Counted from the first letter of the stretch, positions 7,943 through 16,234 are shown. The stretch is 58,132 bases of DNA from Pseudomonas sp. (GCF_030147005.1 NZ_JASLAW010000175.1:1-58132), one strand, 5' to 3'. Notes: a model not told the origin generated them from the letters alone. Numbers and translations: made by a program.

Positions 7943-10267
7943 TTAATTCATCCAGCCCTTGACCCAATCCATCACCGACTCTGCGTCAGCAGGGGCACTG
8001 CCCCCGCATGCGGCACCCGGTGATGGCTCGCTGCCGCGAATATACGGCATCTGCACCGCACCCGGGCAGTTGGCATCGGAACCTTGGCCTGTGTGCGGAT
8101 CAATCCAGGCCTGCACGATATTGTCCGGCTGCGGCATGTTGAGTGGCAACGGGTCGGCCTTACGCATAAAGCTGGTCCAAACCTGCAGCGCGCCAGTCGC
8201 ACCGGTGAACGGCGTCTTGCCATTGTCGTCACGGCCCAGCCACACCACGGCCAGTACGTCCTGGCCAAAACCTGCGAACCAGCTGTCGCGCGAGTCGTTA
8301 CTGGTGCCGGTCTTGCCCGCCAGCGTCAGGTTCGACGGCAGCACGCTGTAAACCGAGCGCCCGGTACCTTCACGCATCACACGCTGCATGGCGTTCTGGA
8401 TCAGGTAAATGGAGCCCGCGTCGAAACGCTGTTGGATCTGGAACGGGTAGCGCTTGAGCGGTTCGCCCTCGGCGGTCAGCACACTGCGAATACCGCGCAT
8501 CGGCGTATTGAAACCGCCATTGGCCAGGGTCTGGTACATGGTGGCCACTTCCATCGGGCTCATGGCCGCCGCCCCCAGAAGCATCGACGGGAACGCCGGA
8601 AACTCTCGCTCGATCCCCAGTCGCGCCAGCGTCTTCAGAACATTCGGCACGCCGACTTCGAGCCCCAGGCGCGATGTCGAGATGTTGTAGGAATGCGCCA
8701 GTCCCTGATACAGGAACACTGTGCCATGCGAGCGGCGGTCGAAGTTCTTTGGCGTCCATACCTGACCGTCGGCCCCTTTGATAGACAGCGGATCATCCGA
8801 AAGCCAACTGGTCAGCGTGTACTTGCTCGGTTTTTCCAGAGCGGTCAGGTAAACCGCCGGCTTGACCAGCGAGCCGATCGGACGCACGGCATCGAGGGCG
8901 CGGTTGAAACCGGCAAAACTGGCCTGACGGCTACCGATCATGGCCTGGACCTCCCCGGTTTCCGGGTTGGTCACGACCATGGCGGCTTCTACTTCATCGG
9001 AGCCTTTACGGCCGGTGAGGCGCTTGAAGGTGTCGTTGACCGACGCCTCGGCCTTCATCTGCAGAATCGGGTCGAAGCTGGTGAAGATACGCAGCCCTTC
9101 TTCGGTCAAGTCTTCGTCGCGGTAGTCTTCACGCAGTTGACGTTTGACCAAATCAATAAAGCCGGGGAATGAGCTGTCTGCCAGTTTGCCGCGGGTGGTG
9201 ACCCCCAGCGGCATTTGCTTCGCGGCTGCGACCTGCTCAGCAGTGGCAACGCCCTGCTGTTCCAATACATCGAGCACCAGGTTGCGACGTTCGAGCGCAC
9301 GCTCAGGGTTGCGACGCGGGTTGTAATAGGACGGCCCCTTGACCATCCCCACCAGCAGCGCAACCTGGTGCAACTTCAATTCAGACAACGGCTGCCCGAA
9401 GAAGAACTGACTGGCCAAGCCGAAACCGTGCACCGCGCGCTGGCCGTCCTGGCCGACGAAGACCTCGTTGAGGTACGCCTCGAGGATTTCCTGCTTGCTG
9501 TAATGCAACTCCAGCAGCATCGCCATCATGGCTTCGGTGAGCTTACGTGTCAGGCTGCGCTCACTGGTCAGGTAGAAGTTTTTCACCAGTTGCTGGGTGA
9601 GCGTACTGCCGCCCTGAGTCATCTTGCCGCCGGAGGTATTGATCCAAATCGCGCGGGCGATCGACTTTGGCGAGACGCCCCAGTGGCTGTAGAAGTCGCG
9701 GTCCTCTACAGCAACCAGCGTTTCCAACAGGTACGGAGGCGCTTGATCGAGTTTGATCAGAATCCGGTCTTCAAGGTTCTTGGGATAAATGCCGCCGATC
9801 ATCAGCGGCTCGAGGCGTACAACCGGCAGCTTGGCACCGTTGAGCGACGACAGCTCGGCCACGTAATCACCGGAAAAACGCACGCGTACCGGCTGGGCTT
9901 TTTCCAGGCCTTCGTAGAATTGAAAGCCGCGGGTGTTCAGGTCGACGGTATTCCCGCTGACGGCGGCCGAGCCCGGGCCGTTGCTCACGGGCTCGCGCCG
10001 ATAGCCCAGCGCATCGAGTTCGGTGAGGAAGTCTTCCTTGCTCAGTTTCTGGCCGGCGAACAATTCCAGCGGGCGTGCATACACCTTGGCCGGGATGGTC
10101 CAGCGCTTGCCGGAGAACTTCTCCTGGACCACGGCGTCGAGATACACCGCGACGCCGGCGAGCGCCACAAGGCCAACCAGGCCGAGCTTGAGCGCCCAGC
10201 CCAGCCACGGGCGCAGGCTGCGCGAAGGAGGTTTTTTACGGGAACGGGGAGATCGGGTTCGAGTCAT
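7943..10267 (-). CDS. mrcB: Penicillin-binding protein 1B, bifunctional transglycosylase/transpeptidase
   Basis: 774 residues, class A PBP. A basic cytoplasmic tail is followed by one transmembrane helix (about 26-48) and a UB2H-type linker region (YARPLELFAGQKLS). Then comes the GT51 glycosyltransferase with the catalytic Glu in VEDRDFYSHWG (about 186) and the TQGGSTLTQQLVKN motif, and finally the transpeptidase with SLVK (about 466), SYN (about 526) and KTGT (about 651). It polymerises lipid II and cross-links peptidoglycan at the inner membrane surface. The only plausible start is ATG 10267, which has no ribosome binding site and a -10 box only 8 bases upstream (see findings). It heads the mrcB-TPR-yqcC operon. 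Confidence 0.97.
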   Translation of the reverse strand: MTRTRSPRSRKKPPSRSLRPWLGWALKLGLVGLVALAGVAVYLDAVVQEKFSGKRWTIPAKVYARPLELFAGQKLSKEDFLTELDALGYRREPVSNGPGSAAVSGNTVDLNTRGFQFYEGLEKAQPVRVRFSGDYVAELSSLNGAKLPVVRLEPLMIGGIYPKNLEDRILIKLDQAPPYLLETLVAVEDRDFYSHWGVSPKSIARAIWINTSGGKMTQGGSTLTQQLVKNFYLTSERSLTRKLTEAMMAMLLELHYSKQEILEAYLNEVFVGQDGQRAVHGFGLASQFFFGQPLSELKLHQVALLVGMVKGPSYYNPRRNPERALERRNLVLDVLEQQGVATAEQVAAAKQMPLGVTTRGKLADSSFPGFIDLVKRQLREDYRDEDLTEEGLRIFTSFDPILQMKAEASVNDTFKRLTGRKGSDEVEAAMVVTNPETGEVQAMIGSRQASFAGFNRALDAVRPIGSLVKPAVYLTALEKPSKYTLTSWLSDDPLSIKGADGQVWTPKNFDRRSHGTVFLYQGLAHSYNISTSRLGLEVGVPNVLKTLARLGIEREFPAFPSMLLGAAAMSPMEVATMYQTLANGGFNTPMRGIRSVLTAEGEPLKRYPFQIQQRFDAGSIYLIQNAMQRVMREGTGRSVYSVLPSNLTLAGKTGTSNDSRDSWFAGFGQDVLAVVWLGRDDNGKTPFTGATGALQVWTSFMRKADPLPLNMPQPDNIVQAWIDPHTGQGSDANCPGAVQMPYIRGSEPSPGAACGGSAPADAESVMDWVKGWMN

Positions 10268-10275
10268 GGCGGCGG

Positions 10276-10303
10276 ATTATACGCACTTTATTGATGATCA
10301 ACA
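10276..10303 (-). promoter_or_regulatory. Candidate mrcB promoter producing a near-leaderless mRNA
   Basis: Minus-strand consensus TATAAT at 10281-10276 lies 8 bases from the mrcB ATG. A weak TGTTGA hexamer sits 17 bases upstream. Transcription would start within about three bases of the start codon. Confidence 0.4.
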
Positions 10304-10319
10304 TGAGCCGGACAGCGGT

Positions 10320-10347
10320 TTGCACGACCGCCAGTAGCGGCCATAAT
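10320..10347 (+). promoter_or_regulatory. Sigma-70 promoter for the 10386 gene
   Basis: TTGCAC (10320-10325), 16-base spacer, CATAAT (10342-10347). The expected start near 10354 leaves a leader of about 30 bases with GAAGGAT before the GTG at 10386. It is divergent from mrcB. Confidence 0.55.
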
Positions 10348-10385
10348 GCCTGCAATGATTTCTCCCAGACTTTGAAGGATCGCCC

Positions 10386-11942
10386 GTGAGCCACTCTCTG
10401 ATTGCCGCCCTGCAAAACCCGGCTTTGTATCCGCATCCGGTGGAAGCATTTCAAGTCATTGAAACCCATATTTCCTGGGTGATCCTGACCGGTCCCTATG
10501 CTTATAAACTGAAGAAACCGATGAACTTCGGCTTCCTGGACTTCACCGACCTGGAAAAGCGCGGCCACTTTTGCAACGAAGAGCTGCGCCTCAACCAGCG
10601 CCTGACCGAAGATTTGTATCTTGAAGTGCTACCAATTACCGGCACTGCCGATGCACCGCGATTGGCGGGCGACGGCCCGGTGATCGAGTACGCGCTGAAA
10701 ATGCGTCAATTTCCGCAAAGCCAGATGTTGAGCACCTTGCAAGCCAACGGTGAACTCACCAGCGCTCACATTGACGAAATGGCCAAGCAGATCGCGCACT
10801 TCCACCTCAATGCCCCCAAGGTTTCGCAAGAGCACCCGGCCGGCACCCCGGAAGAAGTGATGGCACCGGTACGCCAGAACTTCGAACAGATCCGCCCTTT
10901 CCTCACTGACAAGGCCGACCTCACTCAGCTCGAAGCCCTGCAAGCCTGGGCCGATAGCAGCTTCGAACGCCTCAAGCCGCTGCTGGAACAGCGCAAACTC
11001 AGTGGATTCACCCGCGAATGCCATGGTGATATCCACCTGGGTAACGCCACGCTGATCGACGGCCATGTGGTGATCTTCGACTGCATCGAATTCAACGAGC
11101 CGTTCCGCTTCACCGACGTGTACGCCGACACCGCGTTCCTGGCGATGGACTTGGAAGACCGTGGCCTCAAATTCCTTGCGCGACGGTTTATGAGCCAATA
11201 CCTGGAACTGACCGGGGATTATCAGGGCCTGGAGTTGCTGAACTTCTACAAGGCTTATCGCGCCTTGGTCCGGGCGAAAGTTGCGCTGTTCAGCATGCCG
11301 AGCGAAGCCGACCCGGTGCAACGCGCCACCACCCTGCGTCAGTACCGCAACTATGCCAATCTGGCTGAAAGCTACAGCACTATCCCATCGCGCTTCCTGG
11401 CAATTACCCATGGTGTTTCGGCCGTGGGCAAAAGCCATGTCGCAATGCGCCTGGTCGAGGCATTAGGGGCTGTTCGCCTGCGTTCGGACGTGGAACGCAA
11501 ACGCCTGTTTGGCGAGCAGCACGTCGAAAACACACCGCAAGCCGGTATCTATAGCCATGACGCCAGTGCTGCGACGTACACGCGCCTCAACGAAATTGCC
11601 GACACTGTGCTGCGCGCCGGTTTCCCGGTGGTGCTGGATGCCACCTTCTTGAAACTCGAACAGCGTGATGCGGCAGCCCGAGTTGCCGAATCCACCGGGG
11701 CACCGTTCCTGATTCTGGATTGCAATGCGCCCCAAGCCGTTATCGCCAGTTGGCTGGCACAGCGTGAGGCCGAAAAAAACGATCCGTCCGACGCAACATT
11801 GACAGTTATCGAAGAACAACAGGCCAGTCGTGACCCGCTGACCGCGCAGGAGCTGCTGTTGAGCAAACGCGTCGAGACCAATGAAAGCGGAACCCTCGAT
11901 GCCTTGGTCGCGCATATTCGTCAACGCTTGCCCGGCCTGTAA
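10386..11942 (+). CDS. Bifunctional aminoglycoside-phosphotransferase-like / P-loop kinase protein
   Basis: 518 residues in two domains. Residues 1-330 resemble the APH/choline kinase fold, with the catalytic loop ECHGDIHLGNATL and metal site VIFDCIEFNEP (about 215-240). Residues 335-518 form a P-loop kinase with Walker A GVSAVGKS and a later LDATF motif, like Zeta-toxin/polynucleotide-kinase type ATPases. Proteins of this architecture are widespread in proteobacteria; the substrate is unknown, and antibiotic resistance should not be assumed. Start is GTG 10386 with GAAGGAT upstream. It is divergent from mrcB and followed 92 bases later by the pentapeptide gene. Confidence 0.85.
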   Translation: MSHSLIAALQNPALYPHPVEAFQVIETHISWVILTGPYAYKLKKPMNFGFLDFTDLEKRGHFCNEELRLNQRLTEDLYLEVLPITGTADAPRLAGDGPVIEYALKMRQFPQSQMLSTLQANGELTSAHIDEMAKQIAHFHLNAPKVSQEHPAGTPEEVMAPVRQNFEQIRPFLTDKADLTQLEALQAWADSSFERLKPLLEQRKLSGFTRECHGDIHLGNATLIDGHVVIFDCIEFNEPFRFTDVYADTAFLAMDLEDRGLKFLARRFMSQYLELTGDYQGLELLNFYKAYRALVRAKVALFSMPSEADPVQRATTLRQYRNYANLAESYSTIPSRFLAITHGVSAVGKSHVAMRLVEALGAVRLRSDVERKRLFGEQHVENTPQAGIYSHDASAATYTRLNEIADTVLRAGFPVVLDATFLKLEQRDAAARVAESTGAPFLILDCNAPQAVIASWLAQREAEKNDPSDATLTVIEEQQASRDPLTAQELLLSKRVETNESGTLDALVAHIRQRLPGL

Positions 11943-12034
11943 GAAATATTTCTTGGTCGTGCCGCCGACTTTGGCGCACGACCCTGCAATACTGGCACTA
12001 TAGTGGCATTACAATTCCAACAGGAGTCGCCGTC

Positions 12035-12379
12035 ATGAGTCAGCCCAAGCTTCTTGATACCCCGCTCTACGCGCTCCTGCACAAGGACGACATTCGGGCC
12101 TTCAATCAGCAGCGCCCCGAAGACGGCGTCATCGACATGCGTGGCGGCGACTTCCGAGGCTTGGATCTGCGCGACCTGAACGCTGCGGGTATCGACTTTA
12201 CCGACGCCTATTTCCGCTCTGCCGACTTACGTGGGCTGGATTTACGCGAATGTTCATTGGAGGGCGCCAGCCTGGCCCATGCGCAGATTTCCGGCACTTA
12301 CTTCTCACCCGACCTGACGGCTGACGAGATCCTGATGTCGGTGAATTTCGGGACCCGCCTGCGTTACCGCACCAAATAA
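12035..12379 (+). CDS. Pentapeptide repeat protein
   Basis: 114 residues. The central part carries A(D/N)LxX-type pentapeptide repeats: GGDFRGLDLRDLNAAGIDF then ADLRGLDLRECSLEGASLAH. This predicts a short right-handed quadrilateral beta-helix of two to three coils. It is far shorter than Qnr/MfpA gyrase-protecting proteins, so I do not propose that role. Good AGGAG site before ATG 12035. It is followed by a hairpin terminator and the TfoX-like gene. Cytosolic; function unknown. Confidence 0.85.
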   Translation: MSQPKLLDTPLYALLHKDDIRAFNQQRPEDGVIDMRGGDFRGLDLRDLNAAGIDFTDAYFRSADLRGLDLRECSLEGASLAHAQISGTYFSPDLTADEILMSVNFGTRLRYRTK

Positions 12380-12395
12380 CCTCAAAACCCCAGCT

Positions 12396-12428
12396 CCCGG
12401 CCGCGCATCAGGCGTGCCGGGCGCTTTT
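12396..12428 (+). terminator. Probable terminator after the pentapeptide gene
   Basis: Stem CCCGGC (12396-12401) / GCCGGG (12416-12421), with inner CGC/GCG pairing, followed by a short T-rich run (CGCTTTTCC). Confidence 0.55.
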
Positions 12429-12577
12429 CCGTGCCCGACATAAAGCGGCGTTCTTATAAGCTTTTAAGCCATTCCCGACCAAAGAATCACGCTTTTCCTA
12501 CTGAGCGCTACACTCATTTTCAGGCTTGCCTGGTCACGAATACCCACCGCACCCTTCGGCCGTCGCAAGGAGGCTTG

Positions 12578-12850
12578 ATGAACGATGAGCTGCAACACCT
12601 GAAAAACCTTGGCAAGACGTCGGCACAGTGGCTGCATGCGGTGGGCATCCACAGCGCATCCGACCTACGCCGCCTTGGCGCAGTCGATGCTTACCGAGCC
12701 GTGCGAACTCGCGGGTTCCGCGCATCAAAAGTCCTGCTCTATGCCATTGAAGGCGCATTGATGGACGTGCATTGGAACGACATACCCAAGGAGCGCAAGG
12801 AGGCGTTGAACCGTCAGTTGGATGCGCTCTCGACGCGCCAGTCGATTTAG
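12578..12850 (+). CDS. TfoX C-terminal domain protein
   Basis: 90 residues matching the C-terminal half of TfoX/Sxy: LKNLGKTSAQWLHAVGIHSASDLRRLGAVDAYRAV, a helix-hairpin-helix-like region, then FRASKVLLYAIEGALMDVHWNDIP. It lacks the N-terminal TfoX domain, as many stand-alone pseudomonad copies do. TfoX/Sxy promotes competence gene expression in Vibrio and Haemophilus; a competence role here is not shown. I chose ATG 12578 because a perfect AAGGAGG lies four bases upstream; the open frame runs farther up to 12431 without support. Confidence 0.85.
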   Translation: MNDELQHLKNLGKTSAQWLHAVGIHSASDLRRLGAVDAYRAVRTRGFRASKVLLYAIEGALMDVHWNDIPKERKEALNRQLDALSTRQSI

Positions 12851-12916
12851 ATCCGACGATCAATCCAGTATTTGCAGGCTTTTTGAGAAAAGTAACGGGT
12901 ACGGATAAAACAAGGG

Positions 12917-12948
12917 TTGACTCTCAAATGAGAATCGTTATGATTATC
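12917..12948 (+). promoter_or_regulatory. PrrF promoter with overlapping Fur box
   Basis: TTGACT (12917-12922), 16-base spacer, TATGAT (12939-12944). Overlapping the -10, positions 12929-12943 read TGAGAAT-C-GTTATGA and continue into TTATC, an 11 of 14 match to the Fur 7-1-7 consensus TGATAATNATTATCA. Iron-loaded Fur would block polymerase directly. Confidence 0.8.
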
Positions 12949-12950
12949 GC

Positions 12951-13063
12951 AACTGGTCGCGAGATCAGCCGATAACTGAAAGACCATTGGTTCGGACTCT
13001 CAGATTATCTCCTCATCAGGCTAATCACGGTTATTTGACCCGGCTCTTGCCGGGTCTTTTTTT
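12951..13063 (+). ncRNA. prrF: PrrF iron-responsive small RNA
   Basis: About 112 nt. The predicted start AACTGGTCGCGAG, the seed-region core CTCAGATTATCTCC followed by TCATCAGGCTAATCACGG, and the end with a terminator stem GACCCGGC/GCCGGGTC plus seven Ts (13037-13063) match the Pseudomonas PrrF family as I know it. PrrF is an Hfq-dependent sRNA made under iron starvation that represses mRNAs of iron-rich proteins (such as sodB and TCA enzymes), sparing iron. Only one copy is present here, unlike the tandem prrF1-prrF2 of P. aeruginosa. It sits next to heme uptake genes, as in P. aeruginosa. Whether it is the PrrF1 or PrrF2 counterpart cannot be told from this window. Confidence 0.9.
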
Positions 13064-13081
13064 GCCTGTGAGAAACTGAGT

Positions 13082-13849
13082 TCAGCGCGCGATGATCAAC
13101 GGATGGCCACGCTCCGGATGCAACTGCACCAATACATCCAGACCAAACACCGCTTTGAGCGGCTCGGGTCGCAGCACCTGTGCCGGTGTGTCCAAGGCGT
13201 GAGGGCGTCCGTCCTCCAGCAACAGGATACGATCACAGTAACGCGCGGCCAGGTTCAGGTCATGCAGGATCACCAACACCGCTGCGCCACGATCGGCAAA
13301 GCTACGGATCGCCTGCAAGGTCGTATGCTGATGCAACGGATCAAGCATCGATGTCGGTTCATCCAGCAACAGCGTCTGCCCCGCCTCGCCCGGCCATAAC
13401 TGCGCCAATACACGGGCCAGGTGCACCCGTTGACGCTCTCCGCCCGATAACGCCAAGTAACTGCGACCACTCAGGTGCCCCACATCCGCCGCCTGCAGCG
13501 CCGCGCTGATGATTTGCTCATCACGTACTCGCCCTGTCTGATGCGGCAAGCGGCCCATGCCGACAACTTCCTCGACACGGAAAGCGAAATCCAGGGTTGA
13601 GGTCTGGGGTAATACCGCCAGGCGTTGCGCTCGTTGTGCTCCGCTCAAATGCTTCAACTCTTGCTGATCCAGCCAGACCTTGCCCTGATCAGGCAGCAAC
13701 TCACCGCACAGCGCACTCAGCAAGGTACTTTTGCCCGCACCATTGGGACCCAACACGCCCAGCACTTCGCCCGGCAGCAGGTCCAAGGTGACATCCGCCA
13801 ACACGGTTTTGCGTGCGCGGCGGATCTGCAACGCTTCCACGCGCAACAT
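13082..13849 (-). CDS. hmuV: Heme ABC transporter ATP-binding protein
   Basis: 255 residues. Walker A GPNGAGKST (about 35-43), Q-loop LAVLPQTS, ABC signature LSGGERQRVHLARVLAQL, and Walker B LLLDEPTSMLD with a downstream switch His (ILHDLN). It matches HmuV/PhuV heme importers more than siderophore FepC-type proteins, judging from the compact size and the neighbouring genes. It powers heme passage through HmuU at the inner membrane. ATG 13849 overlaps the hmuU stop (TGATG). Last gene of hmuT-hmuU-hmuV; it converges with prrF. Confidence 0.92.
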   Translation of the reverse strand: MLRVEALQIRRARKTVLADVTLDLLPGEVLGVLGPNGAGKSTLLSALCGELLPDQGKVWLDQQELKHLSGAQRAQRLAVLPQTSTLDFAFRVEEVVGMGRLPHQTGRVRDEQIISAALQAADVGHLSGRSYLALSGGERQRVHLARVLAQLWPGEAGQTLLLDEPTSMLDPLHQHTTLQAIRSFADRGAAVLVILHDLNLAARYCDRILLLEDGRPHALDTPAQVLRPEPLKAVFGLDVLVQLHPERGHPLIIAR

Positions 13850-14886
13850 CAGGCGCGCCCTCGCAGCAATAAATAAAGGAAAAATGGTGCGCCGATGAAC
13901 GCGGTGACGATACCGATCGGCAGTTCCGCCGGCGCCAACGCCAAGCGCGCGACCAAATCCGCGAACAGCAACAAGCTCGCCCCCGCCAGCACCGAAGCAG
14001 GCAATAACACTCGGTGATCCGGCCCTGCCAGCAACCGCACCAAGTGCGGTACCACCAACCCGACAAAGCCGATCATGCCGGCCGCAGCCACCGCTGCGCC
14101 AACGCCCAACGCCGTACAGAACACCAGCTCACGCTTGAGCCTTTCAACATCAATGCCCAGATGGCTGGCCTCGGACTCACCCAGCAATAGCGCATTCAAG
14201 GCCTTCGCTCGGCGCGGCAGCCACAGCGCCACGCCCGCACTCACCAGCAGCAACGGCCATAATCGCGAATAGCTGGCGCCATTGAGGCTGCCCAGGTTCC
14301 AGAATGTCAGGGTACGCAAGGTGGCGTCGTCCGCCAGGTAGGTGAACAGCCCCACTGCGGAACCGGCGAGGGCTGTAAGCGCGATGCCGGCGAGCAGCAT
14401 CGTCGCGACGTTGGTTTGGCCATTGCGCCGCCCTAATCGATAAACCAGCGCCGTGACGCCCAGGCCTCCCAGAAACGCACAAATCGACAACAGATAGGGC
14501 CCGAGTGCATCCGGCAACCCGCCAAAAAGCGAGCCTCCGACAATTGCCACCGCAGCCCCCAACGCCGCGCCACTGGACACGCCCACCAGGCCAGGATCGG
14601 CCAACGGGTTGCGAAACAACCCCTGCATCGCCACACCCGACAATGCGAGCACAGCACCAACGGCCAGGCCCAGTAACGTGCGCGGCAAGCGAATCTGACC
14701 CAGGATCAACTCTGCTTGTTCAAGCCCCCGGGCATCAATCGGCGCTCCCATCAATCGCAACGCCGCCCTGACCGTGTCGAACAACGGCAGGCTGACCGGG
14801 CCCAGGGCCAATGAAAGCCAGGTCGCCACCAGACATAACAGCGCCAGTCCGATAAACAGCGTTTTCGGCTTAACCAATGTCGTCAT
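13849..14886 (-). CDS. hmuU: Heme ABC transporter permease
   Basis: 345 residues of the FecCD/BtuC permease family, about ten hydrophobic helices. Family signature segments are visible: LPRTLLGLAVGAVLALSGVAMQGLFRNPLADPGLVGVSSGA near residue 70-110, and the coupling region GFVGLVVPHLVRLLAGPDHR near 275. It forms the dimeric inner-membrane channel for heme delivered by HmuT. ATG 14886 overlaps the hmuT stop by four bases (ATGA). The heme assignment rests on gene context and HmuT similarity; the fold itself also serves cobalamin and siderophores. Confidence 0.92.
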   Translation of the reverse strand: MTTLVKPKTLFIGLALLCLVATWLSLALGPVSLPLFDTVRAALRLMGAPIDARGLEQAELILGQIRLPRTLLGLAVGAVLALSGVAMQGLFRNPLADPGLVGVSSGAALGAAVAIVGGSLFGGLPDALGPYLLSICAFLGGLGVTALVYRLGRRNGQTNVATMLLAGIALTALAGSAVGLFTYLADDATLRTLTFWNLGSLNGASYSRLWPLLLVSAGVALWLPRRAKALNALLLGESEASHLGIDVERLKRELVFCTALGVGAAVAAAGMIGFVGLVVPHLVRLLAGPDHRVLLPASVLAGASLLLFADLVARLALAPAELPIGIVTAFIGAPFFLYLLLRGRA

Positions 14887-15761
14887 GGGGCGGGTTGAGC
14901 ATGGGCCGGGAAAAATCCAGCCGACAACTGCGCCAGGCTTTGCGGCAAGCGCGGCCCGAGTCCGCCCACCAGCAGAGTCGGGTCCAACTCAATCACCCGG
15001 CCGCTCTTGGCAGCCGGCGTGGATGCGAGGATAGGGTTTTCCTTGAACAACGCTGCGCGCGCTGCTTCACCACTGAGTGCCCGATCGGCAAATACCAGCA
15101 CATCAGGACTCAACCCGGCCAGCGACTCCACCGAGAACGGTTTGTAACCACTATGAACCGCCAGGTTATGGCCGCCGGCCTGTTGCAACATCCAATCAGC
15201 GGCTGTGCCCTTGCCCGCAATCAACGGCTTGCCGCCGGCGTGCCCGAGCAACAGCAACACACCGGGTAATTTTTGCGTCAGCCGCGCCGTGGCCACCCAG
15301 GCTTTCTGCTGATCAAGCGCCTGCTCATATCCGGTAAACAACTTATTGGCCTCGGCCTCGCTGCCCAGCAGCTTGCCCAGGTGCAACAGGTTGGCTCTCA
15401 GGCTCGGTAGATCCGGCTGCGCGGAGAACATCTCTACCTGCACCCCCGCGCCGCGTATTTGCGCCAGCACCGGTGGCGGCCCCATCTCTTCGGTGCCCAC
15501 CAGCACCTGCGGGCGCAGGCTGAGAATGCCCTCGGCCGACAACTGGCGCTGATAGCCGATACTGGGCAATGCCTTGAGTGATGCCGGATGCTGGCTTGTG
15601 GTGTCCACGCCAACCAGCTTCGACTCACCTCCCAATACCGTCACCCATTCCGATAACGCGCCACCGGCGCTTACCCAGCGTTGCGGCAGTTCCAAGGCTT
15701 GGGCCGTGTGGCTCACCAGCAATCCGGCAACAAGCGCAATAACGCTGGCACTCAGGCGCAT
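14883..15761 (-). CDS. hmuT: Periplasmic heme-binding protein
   Basis: 292 residues. A Sec signal peptide (RLSASVIALVAGLLVSHTAQA) is followed by a mature type III substrate-binding fold: ERV-type N-lobe with RWVSAGGALSEWVTVLGGESKLVGVDTTSQHP, and a C-lobe ending ...PTLLVGGLGPRLPQSL. It resembles PhuT/HmuT, which carries heme from the outer-membrane receptor to HmuUV. I use ATG 15761 with GGAAGGA upstream; the longer frame to 15899 would bury the signal peptide. No outer-membrane receptor or heme-trafficking PhuS gene is adjacent, unlike P. aeruginosa. A Fur-box-like site lies about 110 bp upstream. Confidence 0.92.
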   Translation of the reverse strand: MRLSASVIALVAGLLVSHTAQALELPQRWVSAGGALSEWVTVLGGESKLVGVDTTSQHPASLKALPSIGYQRQLSAEGILSLRPQVLVGTEEMGPPPVLAQIRGAGVQVEMFSAQPDLPSLRANLLHLGKLLGSEAEANKLFTGYEQALDQQKAWVATARLTQKLPGVLLLLGHAGGKPLIAGKGTAADWMLQQAGGHNLAVHSGYKPFSVESLAGLSPDVLVFADRALSGEAARAALFKENPILASTPAAKSGRVIELDPTLLVGGLGPRLPQSLAQLSAGFFPAHAQPAP

Positions 15762-15872
15762 AACAGGGTTTCCTTCCAGGGCAGGGCTGCTCAAGCACTC
15801 ATCAATGTGACAGATAAACCCTACCCGGCATCGTATTGAGCACCCGATCAGCTGACGGGCGAAGCGGGCATT

Positions 15873-15887
15873 TGATAATTGTTTGCA
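15873..15887. promoter_or_regulatory. Candidate Fur box upstream of hmuTUV
   Basis: TGATAAT-T-GTTTGCA matches the Fur 7-1-7 consensus at 11 of 14 positions, with a perfect left half. It lies between divergent hmuT and the Rieske gene, about 110 bp from hmuT and 30 bp from the Rieske start, so it could affect either or both. Confidence 0.55.
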
Positions 15888-15916
15888 TTTGAACGTCAAG
15901 GCACTTAAGGAATGAA

Positions 15917-16234
15917 ATGAAGTTTCTCTGCCCCTCCAAGGCCCTCGCGCCCGACAGCAGCCTCGGTTTTGATATCGACGGCTGCAAACTGCTGGCGGTG
16001 AGGCGGGATGGCGTTGCCTACTTCTATGTCAACCGCTGCCCCCATCGCGGCATCCCGCTGGAATGGCAGCCGAACGGCTTCCTCGACTCAAGCGCCAGCC
16101 TGATTCAATGCGCCACCCATGGGGCGCTGTTCCTGATCGAAAGCGGCGAATGCATCGCCGGCCCCTGCGCAGGCCAGAGCCTCACCGCCCTGCCCGGCCG
16201 TGAAGACGAACAAGGCCTGTGGGTGGAACTCTAA
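15917..16234 (+). CDS. Rieske [2Fe-2S] domain protein
   Basis: 105 residues, a stand-alone Rieske fold. The two cluster-binding boxes are NRCPHRG (Cys41, His43) and CATHGALF (Cys65, His68). It resembles small ferredoxin-like Rieske proteins that act as electron carriers or are of unknown role, not the cytochrome bc1 subunit, since there is no transmembrane anchor. ATG 15917 follows AAGGAATGAA. It is divergent from the heme transporter and shares the intergenic region with the Fur-like box. Its 3' end overlaps that of convergent sfsA by four bases. Confidence 0.9.
   Translation: MKFLCPSKALAPDSSLGFDIDGCKLLAVRRDGVAYFYVNRCPHRGIPLEWQPNGFLDSSASLIQCATHGALFLIESGECIAGPCAGQSLTALPGREDEQGLWVEL

Noticed and set aside
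10386..11942. Aminoglycoside resistance gene
   Set aside because: The APH-like fold is shared with many kinases, the C-terminal P-loop domain is atypical of resistance enzymes and the locus is core genome.
12035..12379. Qnr-like quinolone resistance protein
   Set aside because: At 114 residues with only a few repeats it is too short for a gyrase-mimicking helix.
12431..12577. Upstream extension of the TfoX-like gene
   Set aside because: A perfect AAGGAGG sits before ATG 12578, and the extension has no family similarity and crosses the region after a terminator.
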